From: Planctomycetota bacterium
GTDB lineage: Bacteria; Planctomycetota; SZUA-567; H5-PLA8
Direction: 5' to 3'
DNA length: 40,067 bases
NCBI GenBank assembly: GCA_016200135.1
Contig: JACQFI010000073.1
Location: 1 to 40,067, forward strand
Each line of letters begins with the position of its first letter. The first letter of the stretch is position 1. Positions 25,573 through 32,532 of the stretch are shown piece by piece. A program made the translations under genes and the position numbers. Below the pieces are notes generated by a model that had not been told where the DNA came from, ran no database searches, and saw only the letters and a program-made list of their open reading frames with translations.

Positions 25573-27423
25573 ATGCCGGAATCCAACGATCCGTTGCTGG
25601 TCTCGCCGCTGGGCGGGCGCAAGGCCGCGCCGCCTGCGGCCGCCGATGCGGCGGTGCTCCTGCTCTGCCTCGCGCTGCTGGTCTTCGACCTGGGTTCCTT
25701 CGGCCTGTACGAACCGCACGAAGGCCATTTCGCGGGCGTAGGCCGGGAGATGGTTCTGACCGGCGAGTGGGTCGTGCCGAACCTGAACGGCAGCCCGTAC
25801 CTCAACAAGCCGCCCCTGATGTACTGGTCGATCGCGCTGAGCTGCGCGGTCTTTGGGATCTCCGAATGGTCCGCGCGGCTGCCGTCGGCGGTGTTCTCCT
25901 GGTTGGGCGTAGTGGTGGCCTGGTACTTTGCGCGCAGGCTCTGGGGCGCGCAGGCCGGCCGGCTCGCGGCGGGCATGCTGAGCGTCTCGGCGGGTTGGTT
26001 CCTCTTTTCGCACCAGGCGATGATCGACCCGCTGCTCTCCATGCTGGTGCTCTGGTCGCTGTACCTGCTTTGGAAGTGCGTCCGGGATCCCGGGCCGCGC
26101 CGGAACTGGCTGGCACTCTATCTGGTTTTGGCGCTCTCCCAGATGGCCAAGGGCCCGGTCGCCCTGCTCTTCGTCCTGCTCGCGTTCGGGGGCGTGGTGG
26201 TCCTGCGCAAACGGCCGAAATTGATCCTGCAAGCAGGTGCCTGGTGGGGCTTGCCGCTGCTGTGCCTGCCGATCTTCGTGTGGATGTGGTACGTGGAGCA
26301 GCGCGTCCCGGGCTTCCTGGACCATTTCTTCAACAACGAGATCATCAATCGCATCCGGGGCACGCGCTGGCCGCCTGACTTCACGGTCTCGGCGGTCGGC
26401 CCGGTGGGTTATCTGCTGGTGACGGCCGTCTGGTGCGCGCCGTGGGCGCTCTTTTTGCCCCAAACAACGCTCTTCGCGTGGCGTGGCGCGTTCGGCAAGG
26501 ACGACGGCGAGACGCCCGAAGCGCAGGCGCGGCGCGACGGCGTGCTGATCCTCGCACTGGGCGTCCTGGGGCCCGCCACGGCCTTCCTGCCCATGTCGTC
26601 GCGCCTAATCTACTACAGCCTGCCGGCCGTGCCGGCCTTCGCCGTGCTCGCGGCCGGCTGGTGGCTCTCCGGCGAAGACCGCAAGGAAGGCAAAGCTTGG
26701 CACACACCCGCCGCGCTGCTGCTGGCCGTGGGCGCAACGGTTTTCAGCGCCGGATTCTGGCTGCGGCCCTTCGTGGAAACGCTGCCGGAGATGCGGACCG
26801 CGCCCGGGACGCTTGAACTGATGCCTGCCACGGCCTGGACGCTCGGCGCCGCGATGCTCGCAGCTTCCGGCTTTCTCTTCGCGCGCCGTCCGCGCGCCGC
26901 TGCGGCCTGGATGATCCTGCTGCTGGCGTGGGCCTGGATGGACGGTGGCGAAGGGTTCATGCGCTTTGAAGACGTCCGTGCTTCCCGGCGCATGGTCGCG
27001 GAACTCAATCCCCAACTCGGTCCGGACTGCCTCTGGGTGGCCGAAGGCTCCAAGGAACTCGGCGCGAGCGCCGGCATCGCGTTCTACCTCGGCGCCGACA
27101 CTCGCGGCCTGCCCCGCACCGTGCGCGTGATGGACGACGACCCGCGCCGGCCGCAGCCCTCCTTCGGCCTGGCCCCGCGCGATTGGGCCATGACCCATGC
27201 GCAACTCGAAAGCCTCTGGATGAGCCCGCGCCCCGCGGTCTTCGTCACCGACCTGATGCGCCGCGATTTCGAGCACCCCGAGGAGGAGCCGCTTTACTAC
27301 GCCGAACCCAACGGCGCCGCGCTGCGCCTGCTCCCCCTGCTCGGCGACCCGCTCCCGCAAATGTACGGCTTCCGCAAAGTGTATCTGAACCCCGCCGCGC
27401 GCAAGCGGCTGGAAGGGAAGTGA
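25573..27423 (+). CDS. ArnT/PMT-like GT-C glycosyltransferase
   Basis: This is a 616-residue polytopic membrane protein with about 11-12 helices. The first periplasmic loop carries the ArnT/PMT_2 signature (FGLYEPHEGHFAGVGREM, then NGSPYLNKPPLMYW), where an acidic residue acts as catalytic base in enzymes that take a sugar from a polyprenyl-phosphate donor. A soluble C-terminal domain follows (~440-616). It probably glycosylates lipid A, another envelope lipid or secreted proteins. There is no strong ribosome binding site at the ATG (25573). It is divergent from the GntR-LacI regulator; a regulatory link is possible but unproven. Confidence 0.85.
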   Translation: MPESNDPLLVSPLGGRKAAPPAAADAAVLLLCLALLVFDLGSFGLYEPHEGHFAGVGREMVLTGEWVVPNLNGSPYLNKPPLMYWSIALSCAVFGISEWSARLPSAVFSWLGVVVAWYFARRLWGAQAGRLAAGMLSVSAGWFLFSHQAMIDPLLSMLVLWSLYLLWKCVRDPGPRRNWLALYLVLALSQMAKGPVALLFVLLAFGGVVVLRKRPKLILQAGAWWGLPLLCLPIFVWMWYVEQRVPGFLDHFFNNEIINRIRGTRWPPDFTVSAVGPVGYLLVTAVWCAPWALFLPQTTLFAWRGAFGKDDGETPEAQARRDGVLILALGVLGPATAFLPMSSRLIYYSLPAVPAFAVLAAGWWLSGEDRKEGKAWHTPAALLLAVGATVFSAGFWLRPFVETLPEMRTAPGTLELMPATAWTLGAAMLAASGFLFARRPRAAAAWMILLLAWAWMDGGEGFMRFEDVRASRRMVAELNPQLGPDCLWVAEGSKELGASAGIAFYLGADTRGLPRTVRVMDDDPRRPQPSFGLAPRDWAMTHAQLESLWMSPRPAVFVTDLMRRDFEHPEEEPLYYAEPNGAALRLLPLLGDPLPQMYGFRKVYLNPAARKRLEGK

Positions 27424-27483
27424 GGATTAAAACGTAAAAAATAAAACGTAATTAACGCAGTAACGCACTCGATAGTATGTTCG

Positions 27484-27624
27484 TTTTACGTTTTACGTTT
27501 TACGTTTTACGTTTTACGTTTTACGTTTTACGTTTCTACGCTCTACGCTCTACGCTCTACGCTCTACGCTCTACGCTCTACGCTCTACGCTCTACGCTCT
27601 ACGCTCTACGCTCTACGCTCTACG
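27484..27624. repeat. Two-phase heptamer tandem array
   Basis: Seven exact copies of TTTTACG (27484-27532) pass through one transitional unit TTTCTACG (27533-27540) into twelve exact copies of CTCTACG (27541-27624). Upstream, at 27430-27450, are inverted relatives (AAAACGTA) that can pair with the first block. No unique spacers are present, so it is not a CRISPR array. It lies at the junction of two convergent genes and enters the coding end of the minus-strand one. Confidence 0.95.
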
Positions 27625-28381
27625 CGAAGCTGGCGGCCATGAGCGTCCCGCCGAGGATCACCGTCCACGCCCAGGGTTCGCCGCCGTATTTCACTGCCCA
27701 CCAGCCGCCAATATCGATCAATATGGAAGCGAAGCCGCCGCAGACCAGCGCGCTGCGCACCCGCGAAGACCAGCTCGAAAAGACCAGCGCTATGCCCGCA
27801 CCGAGGAACATCATCGCCATGCCGAGCAGGTGCACGTGCGAGAGCATGAGCAGGCGGCCTTTGTCCATGCCTGAATCTGGTTTGGTGAAGCGGCTGATGG
27901 CGGCGAAGGAATTCAGCGGCGCGTCCGGCTTGGCGCTGCGGCCGGTGGCGTCGGGCGCGTGGCAGTCGTAGCAGTTGTGCTGGTAGAGGAGCGTGTAGAC
28001 CAGCTTGGGGTCTTTGGTCTTGGCTTTCTCCTTCGGGTCCCAGTAGCCGCTCTCGGGCGCGCCCTGGTCGTTCCAGGCGAGCACCGCGTCGAGGTCCTTC
28101 TGTTCCTCGGGCGAAAGCTGCACGGGCTTTTTTGCGTCGTCCTCCATGAAGTAGCGCTTCATCGGTCCCAGCACCATCGTCTTGAAACGCGTCTTGGTCG
28201 GATCGCCGTGGAAGTGGATGGAGATGTCCTGCAGCGAGGGCATGAACGTGTCCTCGCCGCTGACCCCCGCCATGGTGTAGTGCAGGTACAGGTGTGCGGC
28301 GAAGAACCCGCAGCTCAGCACGATGAGGTACATCGTTACCAGCAGCTTGCGCGGCAGGTCGAATTCGCGGAGTTCCGCCAT
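27620..28381 (-). CDS. Membrane-bound mono-haem c protein, C-terminus cut by repeat array
   Basis: This is a 253-residue protein. One helix (~12-34) is followed by a periplasmic domain containing a single haem-c motif C137-Y-D-C140-H141 (HNCYDCHAPDATG). Three more helices lie at ~183-203, ~208-228 and ~236-253. The layout suggests an electron-transfer subunit of a membrane redox complex. I do not recognise the exact family. The last helix is only about 18 residues long, and the stop codon (27620-27622) is made from the CTCTACG array, so the original C-terminus was probably lost or shortened. The ATG has a poor ribosome binding site. Confidence 0.78.
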   Translation of the reverse strand: MAELREFDLPRKLLVTMYLIVLSCGFFAAHLYLHYTMAGVSGEDTFMPSLQDISIHFHGDPTKTRFKTMVLGPMKRYFMEDDAKKPVQLSPEEQKDLDAVLAWNDQGAPESGYWDPKEKAKTKDPKLVYTLLYQHNCYDCHAPDATGRSAKPDAPLNSFAAISRFTKPDSGMDKGRLLMLSHVHLLGMAMMFLGAGIALVFSSWSSRVRSALVCGGFASILIDIGGWWAVKYGGEPWAWTVILGGTLMAASFA

Positions 28382-28533
28382 GAACCTTGGCCTCGAGAGA
28401 CGCAGGCACGATAGCGGGGCGTTGGAGCGTTCACAAGAGAAGGCCGCTCGAAGGGGCAGCCCTTGGCTACGCCAAAAGTGTTATGGGGATTAGACAGGGA
28501 GCCAATCGTCGCGCCAATAGGGGTGCGGGCGCA

Positions 28534-28594
28534 TAGCCAGGGGCAACGCCCCTGGAACAAGAGCGCACCCGCAAGTAAAAGCCCTGAAGGGGCG
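28534..28594 (+). repeat. REP element copy 1
   Basis: TAG then the perfect hairpin CCAGGGGC-aac-GCCCCTGG (28537-28555), AACAAGAGC, ten variable bases (28565-28574), then GTAAAAGCCCTGAAGGGGCG (28575-28594). It is collinear with copy 3 at the same internal spacing. Related sequence extends left to about 28505. Confidence 0.85.
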
Positions 28595-28618
28595 TAAGAA
28601 AACCCAGGAGGCGCATCA

Positions 28619-29071
28619 ATGCCGCAATCATTGGCCAGCATTTACCTGCACATTATTTTCGGCACCAAAAACCGCCAACCGCATATCGACCCGGCCATCG
28701 AGCCCCGATTGCACGCCTACCTCGGCGGGATCTTCCGGGACCACGGTTCGCCCGCGCTCTCGGTAGGCGGCATGGCCGACCACGTGCATGTCCTTTGCTC
28801 TCTGTGCAAGACGATTGCGGTTGCGGATCTCGTCGAAGAGGTGAAGAAGAGTTCGTCGAAATGGATCAAGACCCAAGGCCCCGAATTCCGGTTCTTCCAT
28901 TGGCAAAAGGGTTACGCGGCGTTCTCCATCGGCAAGTCGGGCGAGCGCGGTGTCAGAGCGTACATTGCCCGTCAGAAGGAGCATCATCGCAAGAAGACTT
29001 TCCAAGATGAGCTGCGCGAATTCCTCCGGAAATACGAAGTCGAATTCGACGAGCGATATGTCTGGGACTAG
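28619..29071 (+). CDS. IS200-like REP-associated tyrosine transposase (RAYT)
   Basis: This is a 150-residue Y1 HUH-type single-strand transposase. The HUH motif is H55-V-H57 (GMADHVHVLC) and the catalytic tyrosine is Y115 (RAYIARQKEHH). The short length and MPQSLASIYLHIIFGTKN start match small IS200-like RAYTs. It would nick and join single-stranded DNA at REP hairpins. AGGAGG lies 7 nt before the ATG and the frame is intact, so it may be active. Its nearest inverted REP copies hug the gene on both sides. Confidence 0.93.
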   Translation: MPQSLASIYLHIIFGTKNRQPHIDPAIEPRLHAYLGGIFRDHGSPALSVGGMADHVHVLCSLCKTIAVADLVEEVKKSSSKWIKTQGPEFRFFHWQKGYAAFSIGKSGERGVRAYIARQKEHHRKKTFQDELREFLRKYEVEFDERYVWD

Positions 29072-29084
29072 CGGGAGGCTCTTG

Positions 29085-29144
29085 CGCCCCTTCAGGGCTT
29101 AACGGCGTTGGGGGGCCGGTTACCAGGGGCGTTGCCCCTGGCTA
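29085..29144 (-). repeat. REP element copy 2 (inverted)
   Basis: This is the reverse complement of copy 1. CGCCCCTTCAGGGCTT (29085-29100) is followed by the hairpin CCAGGGGC-gtt-GCCCCTGG (29123-29141). A further small hairpin TACGCC-ttt-GGCGTA lies just beyond (from 29153), a part of the larger unit also seen in the 55-bp array. Confidence 0.8.
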
Positions 29145-29255
29145 TTCTCCGGTACGCCTTTGGCGTACACTGCACCTACACGGCCACGCCGTTGGCAAAA
29201 AAGAGAAAAGTTTGGGACAACGCTCCTGGAACCGGATTTCGTGGTAGTTGAGGGC

Positions 29256-29420
29256 CGTTCGTCATGCCGAAGGCGTGAAGGGGAATAGCCAAGGCCAACG
29301 CCCGTGGAGCCGTTCGTCCCGCTAAATGCGAGGTGGAGAATAGCCAAACGCAACACTCCTGAAGTCGTTCGTCACGCAAAAGGCGTGAAGGAGAGTAGCC
29401 AGGGGCAACGCCCCTGGAAC
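29256..29420 (+). repeat. 55-bp tandem array of REP-like units
   Basis: Three successive units start with CGTTCGTC at 29256, 29311 and 29366, exactly 55 bp apart. Each has an ACGC..GGCGTG-like small hairpin, then AGNNTAGCCA and a CAACGC.C.TG segment corresponding to the REP hairpin. Only the third has the perfect CCAGGGGC-aac-GCCCCTGG stem. A worn unit may precede at about 29186-29255. The array fills most of the 410-bp gap after the transposase; I see no gene in it. Confidence 0.75.
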
Positions 29421-29456
29421 AAGAGCCCTCCCACATGTAAAAGCCCTGAAGGGGCG
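29396..29456 (+). repeat. REP element copy 3
   Basis: This is a 61-bp direct copy of 28534-28594. It is identical at the first 31 and last 20 positions and differs only in the ten-base middle (29427-29436). It is continuous with the last 55-bp unit and ends 25 bp before the next gene's start codon. Confidence 0.88.
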
Positions 29457-29481
29457 ATAGAAATCGCGGAAGGTGAACCAC

Positions 29482-29886
29482 ATGCCGCAGGGTAAAGATT
29501 GCGTACGCGGATCGACCGCTCCCCGCCGCTGGTTCCAATTCCACCTGCTCACCGGCGTGGTCATGATGGTCGCCGCGAGCGGGTTTCTGGGATTGAACGC
29601 GGCGCTGCGCGGGTCCGAGATCGGCGGTTGGAAATGCGAATTTGCCGGGTGGCCGGTGCCCAACTGGTTCAAGACGGATGCGCCGTCGCTGCCGCTCCTC
29701 CCCGGTTCGTTCAATTACGAGCACGACTCATACATCACGGCCTACGGCATCGAATTCCTCTACGTGAATAACGGTTGGAACTGGAAGGCCGTTGCGCTTA
29801 ACCTGGGCGTCGGCTTGATCCTCGTGTCGTCGCTCTCCGTGCTCTGCGAATACATTCTCCGCCGTCGAGAAAGGGCTGCTTCTTGA
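29482..29886 (+). CDS. Small two-helix membrane protein
   Basis: This is a 134-residue protein, not assigned to a family. Two membrane helices lie at ~16-38 (FQFHLLTGVVMMVAASGFLGL) and ~100-122 (AVALNLGVGLILVSSLSVLCEY), with a Trp/Tyr-rich loop outside. I choose the ATG at 29482 (GGAAGG, 8 nt upstream) over the in-frame GTG at 29473. The stop overlaps the TTG start of the methyltransferase by the TTGA quartet, so the two are translationally coupled. The first codons (ATGCCGCA) and leader resemble those of the RAYT gene, which may mean a REP insertion remade this start. Confidence 0.75.
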   Translation: MPQGKDCVRGSTAPRRWFQFHLLTGVVMMVAASGFLGLNAALRGSEIGGWKCEFAGWPVPNWFKTDAPSLPLLPGSFNYEHDSYITAYGIEFLYVNNGWNWKAVALNLGVGLILVSSLSVLCEYILRRRERAAS

Positions 29887-30674
29887 GTTTACCCGCGTCG
29901 TTTGTTGCGCGTCCTGGCGAGCCCCTGCGCGAACTTCCGTTTCCTTTCCCGCAGTTCCCCATCAAGCTGCTCGTGCCTTCCGATCCGCTCAAACTGATGC
30001 GCGACGACGCGAACGATCCCGACGCGACGCCGAATGAGATCTACTGGGCGGAATCCTGGCCCGCGGGCGTGGCGCTCGCCGGCGCGATCTTCGACGGCGT
30101 GATTCCCATCCCCGCCGGCCCCGAACCCATTCTCGAACTCGGCTGCGGCACAGGCTTGGCCGCGCTCGCCGTGGCATTCTGTTTGAAGCGCCTCGCCGAA
30201 GCCGGGAAGACCAACGCGCCCAAATTGCTCATTGCCAGCGACATTGAACCGCGCGCCCTCGCCTTGGTCGACGAGAACGCGCGCAGGCATGGCCTTGAAG
30301 GATACTTGCGGACGCAGGTGCTGGACTGGAGCAAGCCCGAGACGTATGCGGGCAAACACCGCCTGATCCTGGCCGCGGACGCGCTCTACCATCCCGATGC
30401 CGGCGCGGAACTCGGCGTCTTCGTCAAGCACGCGCTCATCCGCGAACCCGGTTCGATGGCGGTGATGGTCGATGCCGACCGCTGGTCGGCGCGGTTCTTC
30501 GACGAGACCACGCGCAAGGCCGGCTTTAAGGTGAAGCACGACCGCCGCATCGTCCCGTTCACGGCCGGCAAGGGCCCGCAGATGGAGATGCCCTGCAGCG
30601 GCCCGCCCACCGACGGCGTGATCTCCCCCGACCGTTCGATCGACGTGAGCTTCTACGAACTGACCCTGCCCTGA
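29883..30674 (+). CDS. Class I SAM-dependent methyltransferase (METTL21/FAM86-like)
   Basis: This is a 263-residue soluble enzyme. Motif I is ELGCGTGLAAL (85-95), preceded by YWAESWPAG (54-62), the W-P segment typical of the METTL21/nicotinamide-N-methyltransferase-like family of lysine methyltransferases. Post-motif elements are IASDIEPRAL and AADALYHPD. It would transfer methyl from S-adenosylmethionine to a protein side chain; the target is unknown. It starts at a TTG overlapping the previous stop codon. Confidence 0.85.
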   Translation: MSLPASFVARPGEPLRELPFPFPQFPIKLLVPSDPLKLMRDDANDPDATPNEIYWAESWPAGVALAGAIFDGVIPIPAGPEPILELGCGTGLAALAVAFCLKRLAEAGKTNAPKLLIASDIEPRALALVDENARRHGLEGYLRTQVLDWSKPETYAGKHRLILAADALYHPDAGAELGVFVKHALIREPGSMAVMVDADRWSARFFDETTRKAGFKVKHDRRIVPFTAGKGPQMEMPCSGPPTDGVISPDRSIDVSFYELTLP

Positions 30675-30697
30675 GCGGACGGCTAGGCGAATTCCCG

Positions 30698-30726
30698 TTG
30701 ACAAGAGCCGCGCGCGGAGTGAGATT
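30698..30726 (+). promoter_or_regulatory. Candidate promoter of the kinase-FHA operon
   Basis: A perfect TTGACA (30698-30703) is followed after 17 bp by a poor -10 (GAGATT, 30721-30726). It begins 23 bp after the methyltransferase stop and about 80 bp before the kinase ATG. The -10 match is weak, so this is tentative. Confidence 0.3.
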
Positions 30727-30807
30727 CAAAGCGCACACGGTATCTGCGGCACAGGAACGGGCGGCGGGGTGCTCTCGGTTCCGGACCTCGACGAGGCGGC
30801 AGCGCCT

Positions 30808-31905
30808 ATGAATCCCAAGAACATCAAGACGATCAACGAGACCAAGCGCTACGAGATGGTGCGCCTGCTCGCCGAAGGCGGGATGGGCCAGGTCTACGAG
30901 GCCACGCAGTTCGGCGCGGAAGGCTTCGAGAAGACCGTCGCGGTCAAGACGATCCTCGAGAGCTACTCGACCAACCCCGAATTCGTGCGCCTGTTCATCG
31001 GCGAAGCGAAGCTCGTCGCGGACCTCGTCCACGAGAACATCGTCCAGGTCTACCACCTCGACAAGTTCGGGCCGATCTACTACATCGCCATGGAGTACGT
31101 GGACGGGATCAACCTCGAACAGTTCGTCCAGACGCACATCGCCCGCGGCACGGAACTGCCCGTCGAACTCGGCGCGTTCATCATCAGCCGCGTCTGCCGC
31201 GGGCTCGAATACGCGCACAACAAGCGCGGGCGCGACGGCGTGAACCTCGGCATCGTCCACCGCGACGTTTCGCCCAAGAACGTGATGCTCACCAGCGAAG
31301 GCGTGGTGAAGCTCACGGACTTCGGCATCGCCAAGGCGCGGCAGTTGATGGAGCAGGAAGAGGGCGAAGTGCTGATGGGCAAGGTCGAGTACATGTCGCC
31401 GGAGCAGGCGCAGTACCTCGAGACCGACAGCCGCTCGGACCTCTTCTCGCTCGGCATCGTGATGTTCGAACTGCTCACCGGGCACCACATCTTCGAGACC
31501 GACGACCTGTACGAGACGCTCAACAACGTGAAGCGCAAGCACATCCCGCGCCCGCGCGAGTTCCGTCCGGATATCCCGGAAGACCTGGACAAGATCGTAA
31601 TGAAGGCGCTCGAACGCGACGTCAAGCGGCGCTTCCAGTCGGCTGGCGAGATGGGCCACGACCTCGAATACTACATGTACCACGACCGCTACGGCCCCAC
31701 GAACGTGACCCTGAGCAACTATCTCAAGAAACATTTCCTGGGCAAGCCGGCGGAAGGCCACGATCCTTCGCATGCGACTTCGGAGACCGAGACCCTGCCG
31801 AAGAAAGGCACGGACACCGCCAAGCTTCTCGCGCACCGGGCCGATACGCTCTTCGGCGAAGAATTGAGCAAGTCCCAGGTCGAAGGCCGCCCGCCAAAGA
31901 AATAG
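30808..31905 (+). CDS. Active-type Ser/Thr protein kinase
   Basis: This is a 365-residue cytosolic Hanks-type kinase with no membrane helix. All catalytic elements are present: Gly-rich loop AEGGMGQVY (22-30), K47, E66, HRD 151-153 (HRDVSPKN), DFG 171-173 and SPE 197-199. The HRDVSPKN form is common in environmental and myxobacterial kinases. A short charged tail follows the domain (~300-365). I prefer the ATG at 30808 to the in-frame GTG at 30769. The FHA gene follows 39 bp later, so the pair is likely an operon in which FHA reads the phosphothreonine made by this kinase. Contrast the inactive relative at 1979-3403. Confidence 0.93.
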   Translation: MNPKNIKTINETKRYEMVRLLAEGGMGQVYEATQFGAEGFEKTVAVKTILESYSTNPEFVRLFIGEAKLVADLVHENIVQVYHLDKFGPIYYIAMEYVDGINLEQFVQTHIARGTELPVELGAFIISRVCRGLEYAHNKRGRDGVNLGIVHRDVSPKNVMLTSEGVVKLTDFGIAKARQLMEQEEGEVLMGKVEYMSPEQAQYLETDSRSDLFSLGIVMFELLTGHHIFETDDLYETLNNVKRKHIPRPREFRPDIPEDLDKIVMKALERDVKRRFQSAGEMGHDLEYYMYHDRYGPTNVTLSNYLKKHFLGKPAEGHDPSHATSETETLPKKGTDTAKLLAHRADTLFGEELSKSQVEGRPPKK

Positions 31906-31944
31906 GCGCCGGCCGCGGCCGGCCAGGCCGGAGGCGGAGCAGCC

Positions 31945-32523
31945 GTGTCGGACGCGGATAACCCAGCCAAGCTGCCCAAGCTTTCCATCAACCGGCCCGG
32001 CCAGAAGCTCGAAGAGTTCCAGCTCGTCAAAAGTCCCGTGCTCGTCGGCCGCGTGAAGTCCAACGACATCGTGATCCTCGGCGACTCGGCGATCTCCCGC
32101 GAACACTGTCGCTTCGACCTCGACACCGAGACCGGCAAACTCACCCTCCGCGACCTCGGCTCTTCCAACGGGACCTTCCTGAACGGTTCGGCCGTGGGCC
32201 TCGAACCGCTCGAGGTGAAGTCCGGCGACAAGATCCAGCTCGGCGGCACGATCATGACCTACAACGTGGACCGGCCTTCTCTAGGCGCGGTGGTGAAGCT
32301 GGTGCAGCAGAAGTTCAAGAACGCCCCGATGGCGCCGGTGGAAGGCGAGGCCGAGCGCGTGACCTTTAAGGAAGGCTACTGCACCTGCGGACGCTGCGGC
32401 TCGACCTTCAGCATCCGCGGCCAGGGTCCGGGCGAGAAGGTCGGCTGCTCGCGCTGCCGCGCCGTCTGGCGCATCCCGGTGGTGAAGCCCGATCTTATCG
32501 ATCCGCAGAACGCGGCGGAATAA
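31945..32523 (+). CDS. FHA domain protein with C-terminal zinc ribbon
   Basis: This is a 192-residue cytosolic protein. Residues ~20-108 are an FHA phosphothreonine-binding domain: VGR (34-36), S51-x-x-H54 (ISREHCRF) and GSSNGTF (72-78). Residues ~140-178 form a zinc ribbon with C146/C148, C151, C168 and C171 (CTCGRCG...CSRCRAVW). The start is GTG, with GGAGGCGGAG upstream. Immediately after a Ser/Thr kinase gene, it is the probable reader or substrate of that kinase. The ribbon could contact nucleic acid or another protein. Confidence 0.92.
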   Translation: MSDADNPAKLPKLSINRPGQKLEEFQLVKSPVLVGRVKSNDIVILGDSAISREHCRFDLDTETGKLTLRDLGSSNGTFLNGSAVGLEPLEVKSGDKIQLGGTIMTYNVDRPSLGAVVKLVQQKFKNAPMAPVEGEAERVTFKEGYCTCGRCGSTFSIRGQGPGEKVGCSRCRAVWRIPVVKPDLIDPQNAAE

Positions 32524-32532
32524 CGGAGCCGC

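Larger units (their letters stand above)
28534..29144. mobile_element. REP/RAYT transposon unit
   Basis: An IS200-like transposase gene is enclosed by inverted copies of a ~60-bp palindromic element: 28534-28594 (forward, 24 bp before the start codon) and 29085-29144 (reverse, 13 bp after the stop). A third, forward copy lies at 29396-29456. This is the arrangement of REP-associated tyrosine transposases and the REP/BIME sequences they mobilise. Confidence 0.8.

Noticed and set aside
27484..27624. Possible CRISPR array
   Set aside because: The units are 7 bp and contiguous, with no unique spacers and no cas genes.
29256..29420. Possible CRISPR-like 55-bp repeat
   Set aside because: Only three contiguous, diverged units; no constant repeat alternating with unique spacers; explained by REP hairpins.
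30559..32106. 515-residue open frame on the minus strand
   Set aside because: It is antisense to the kinase and FHA genes, which carry intact motifs.
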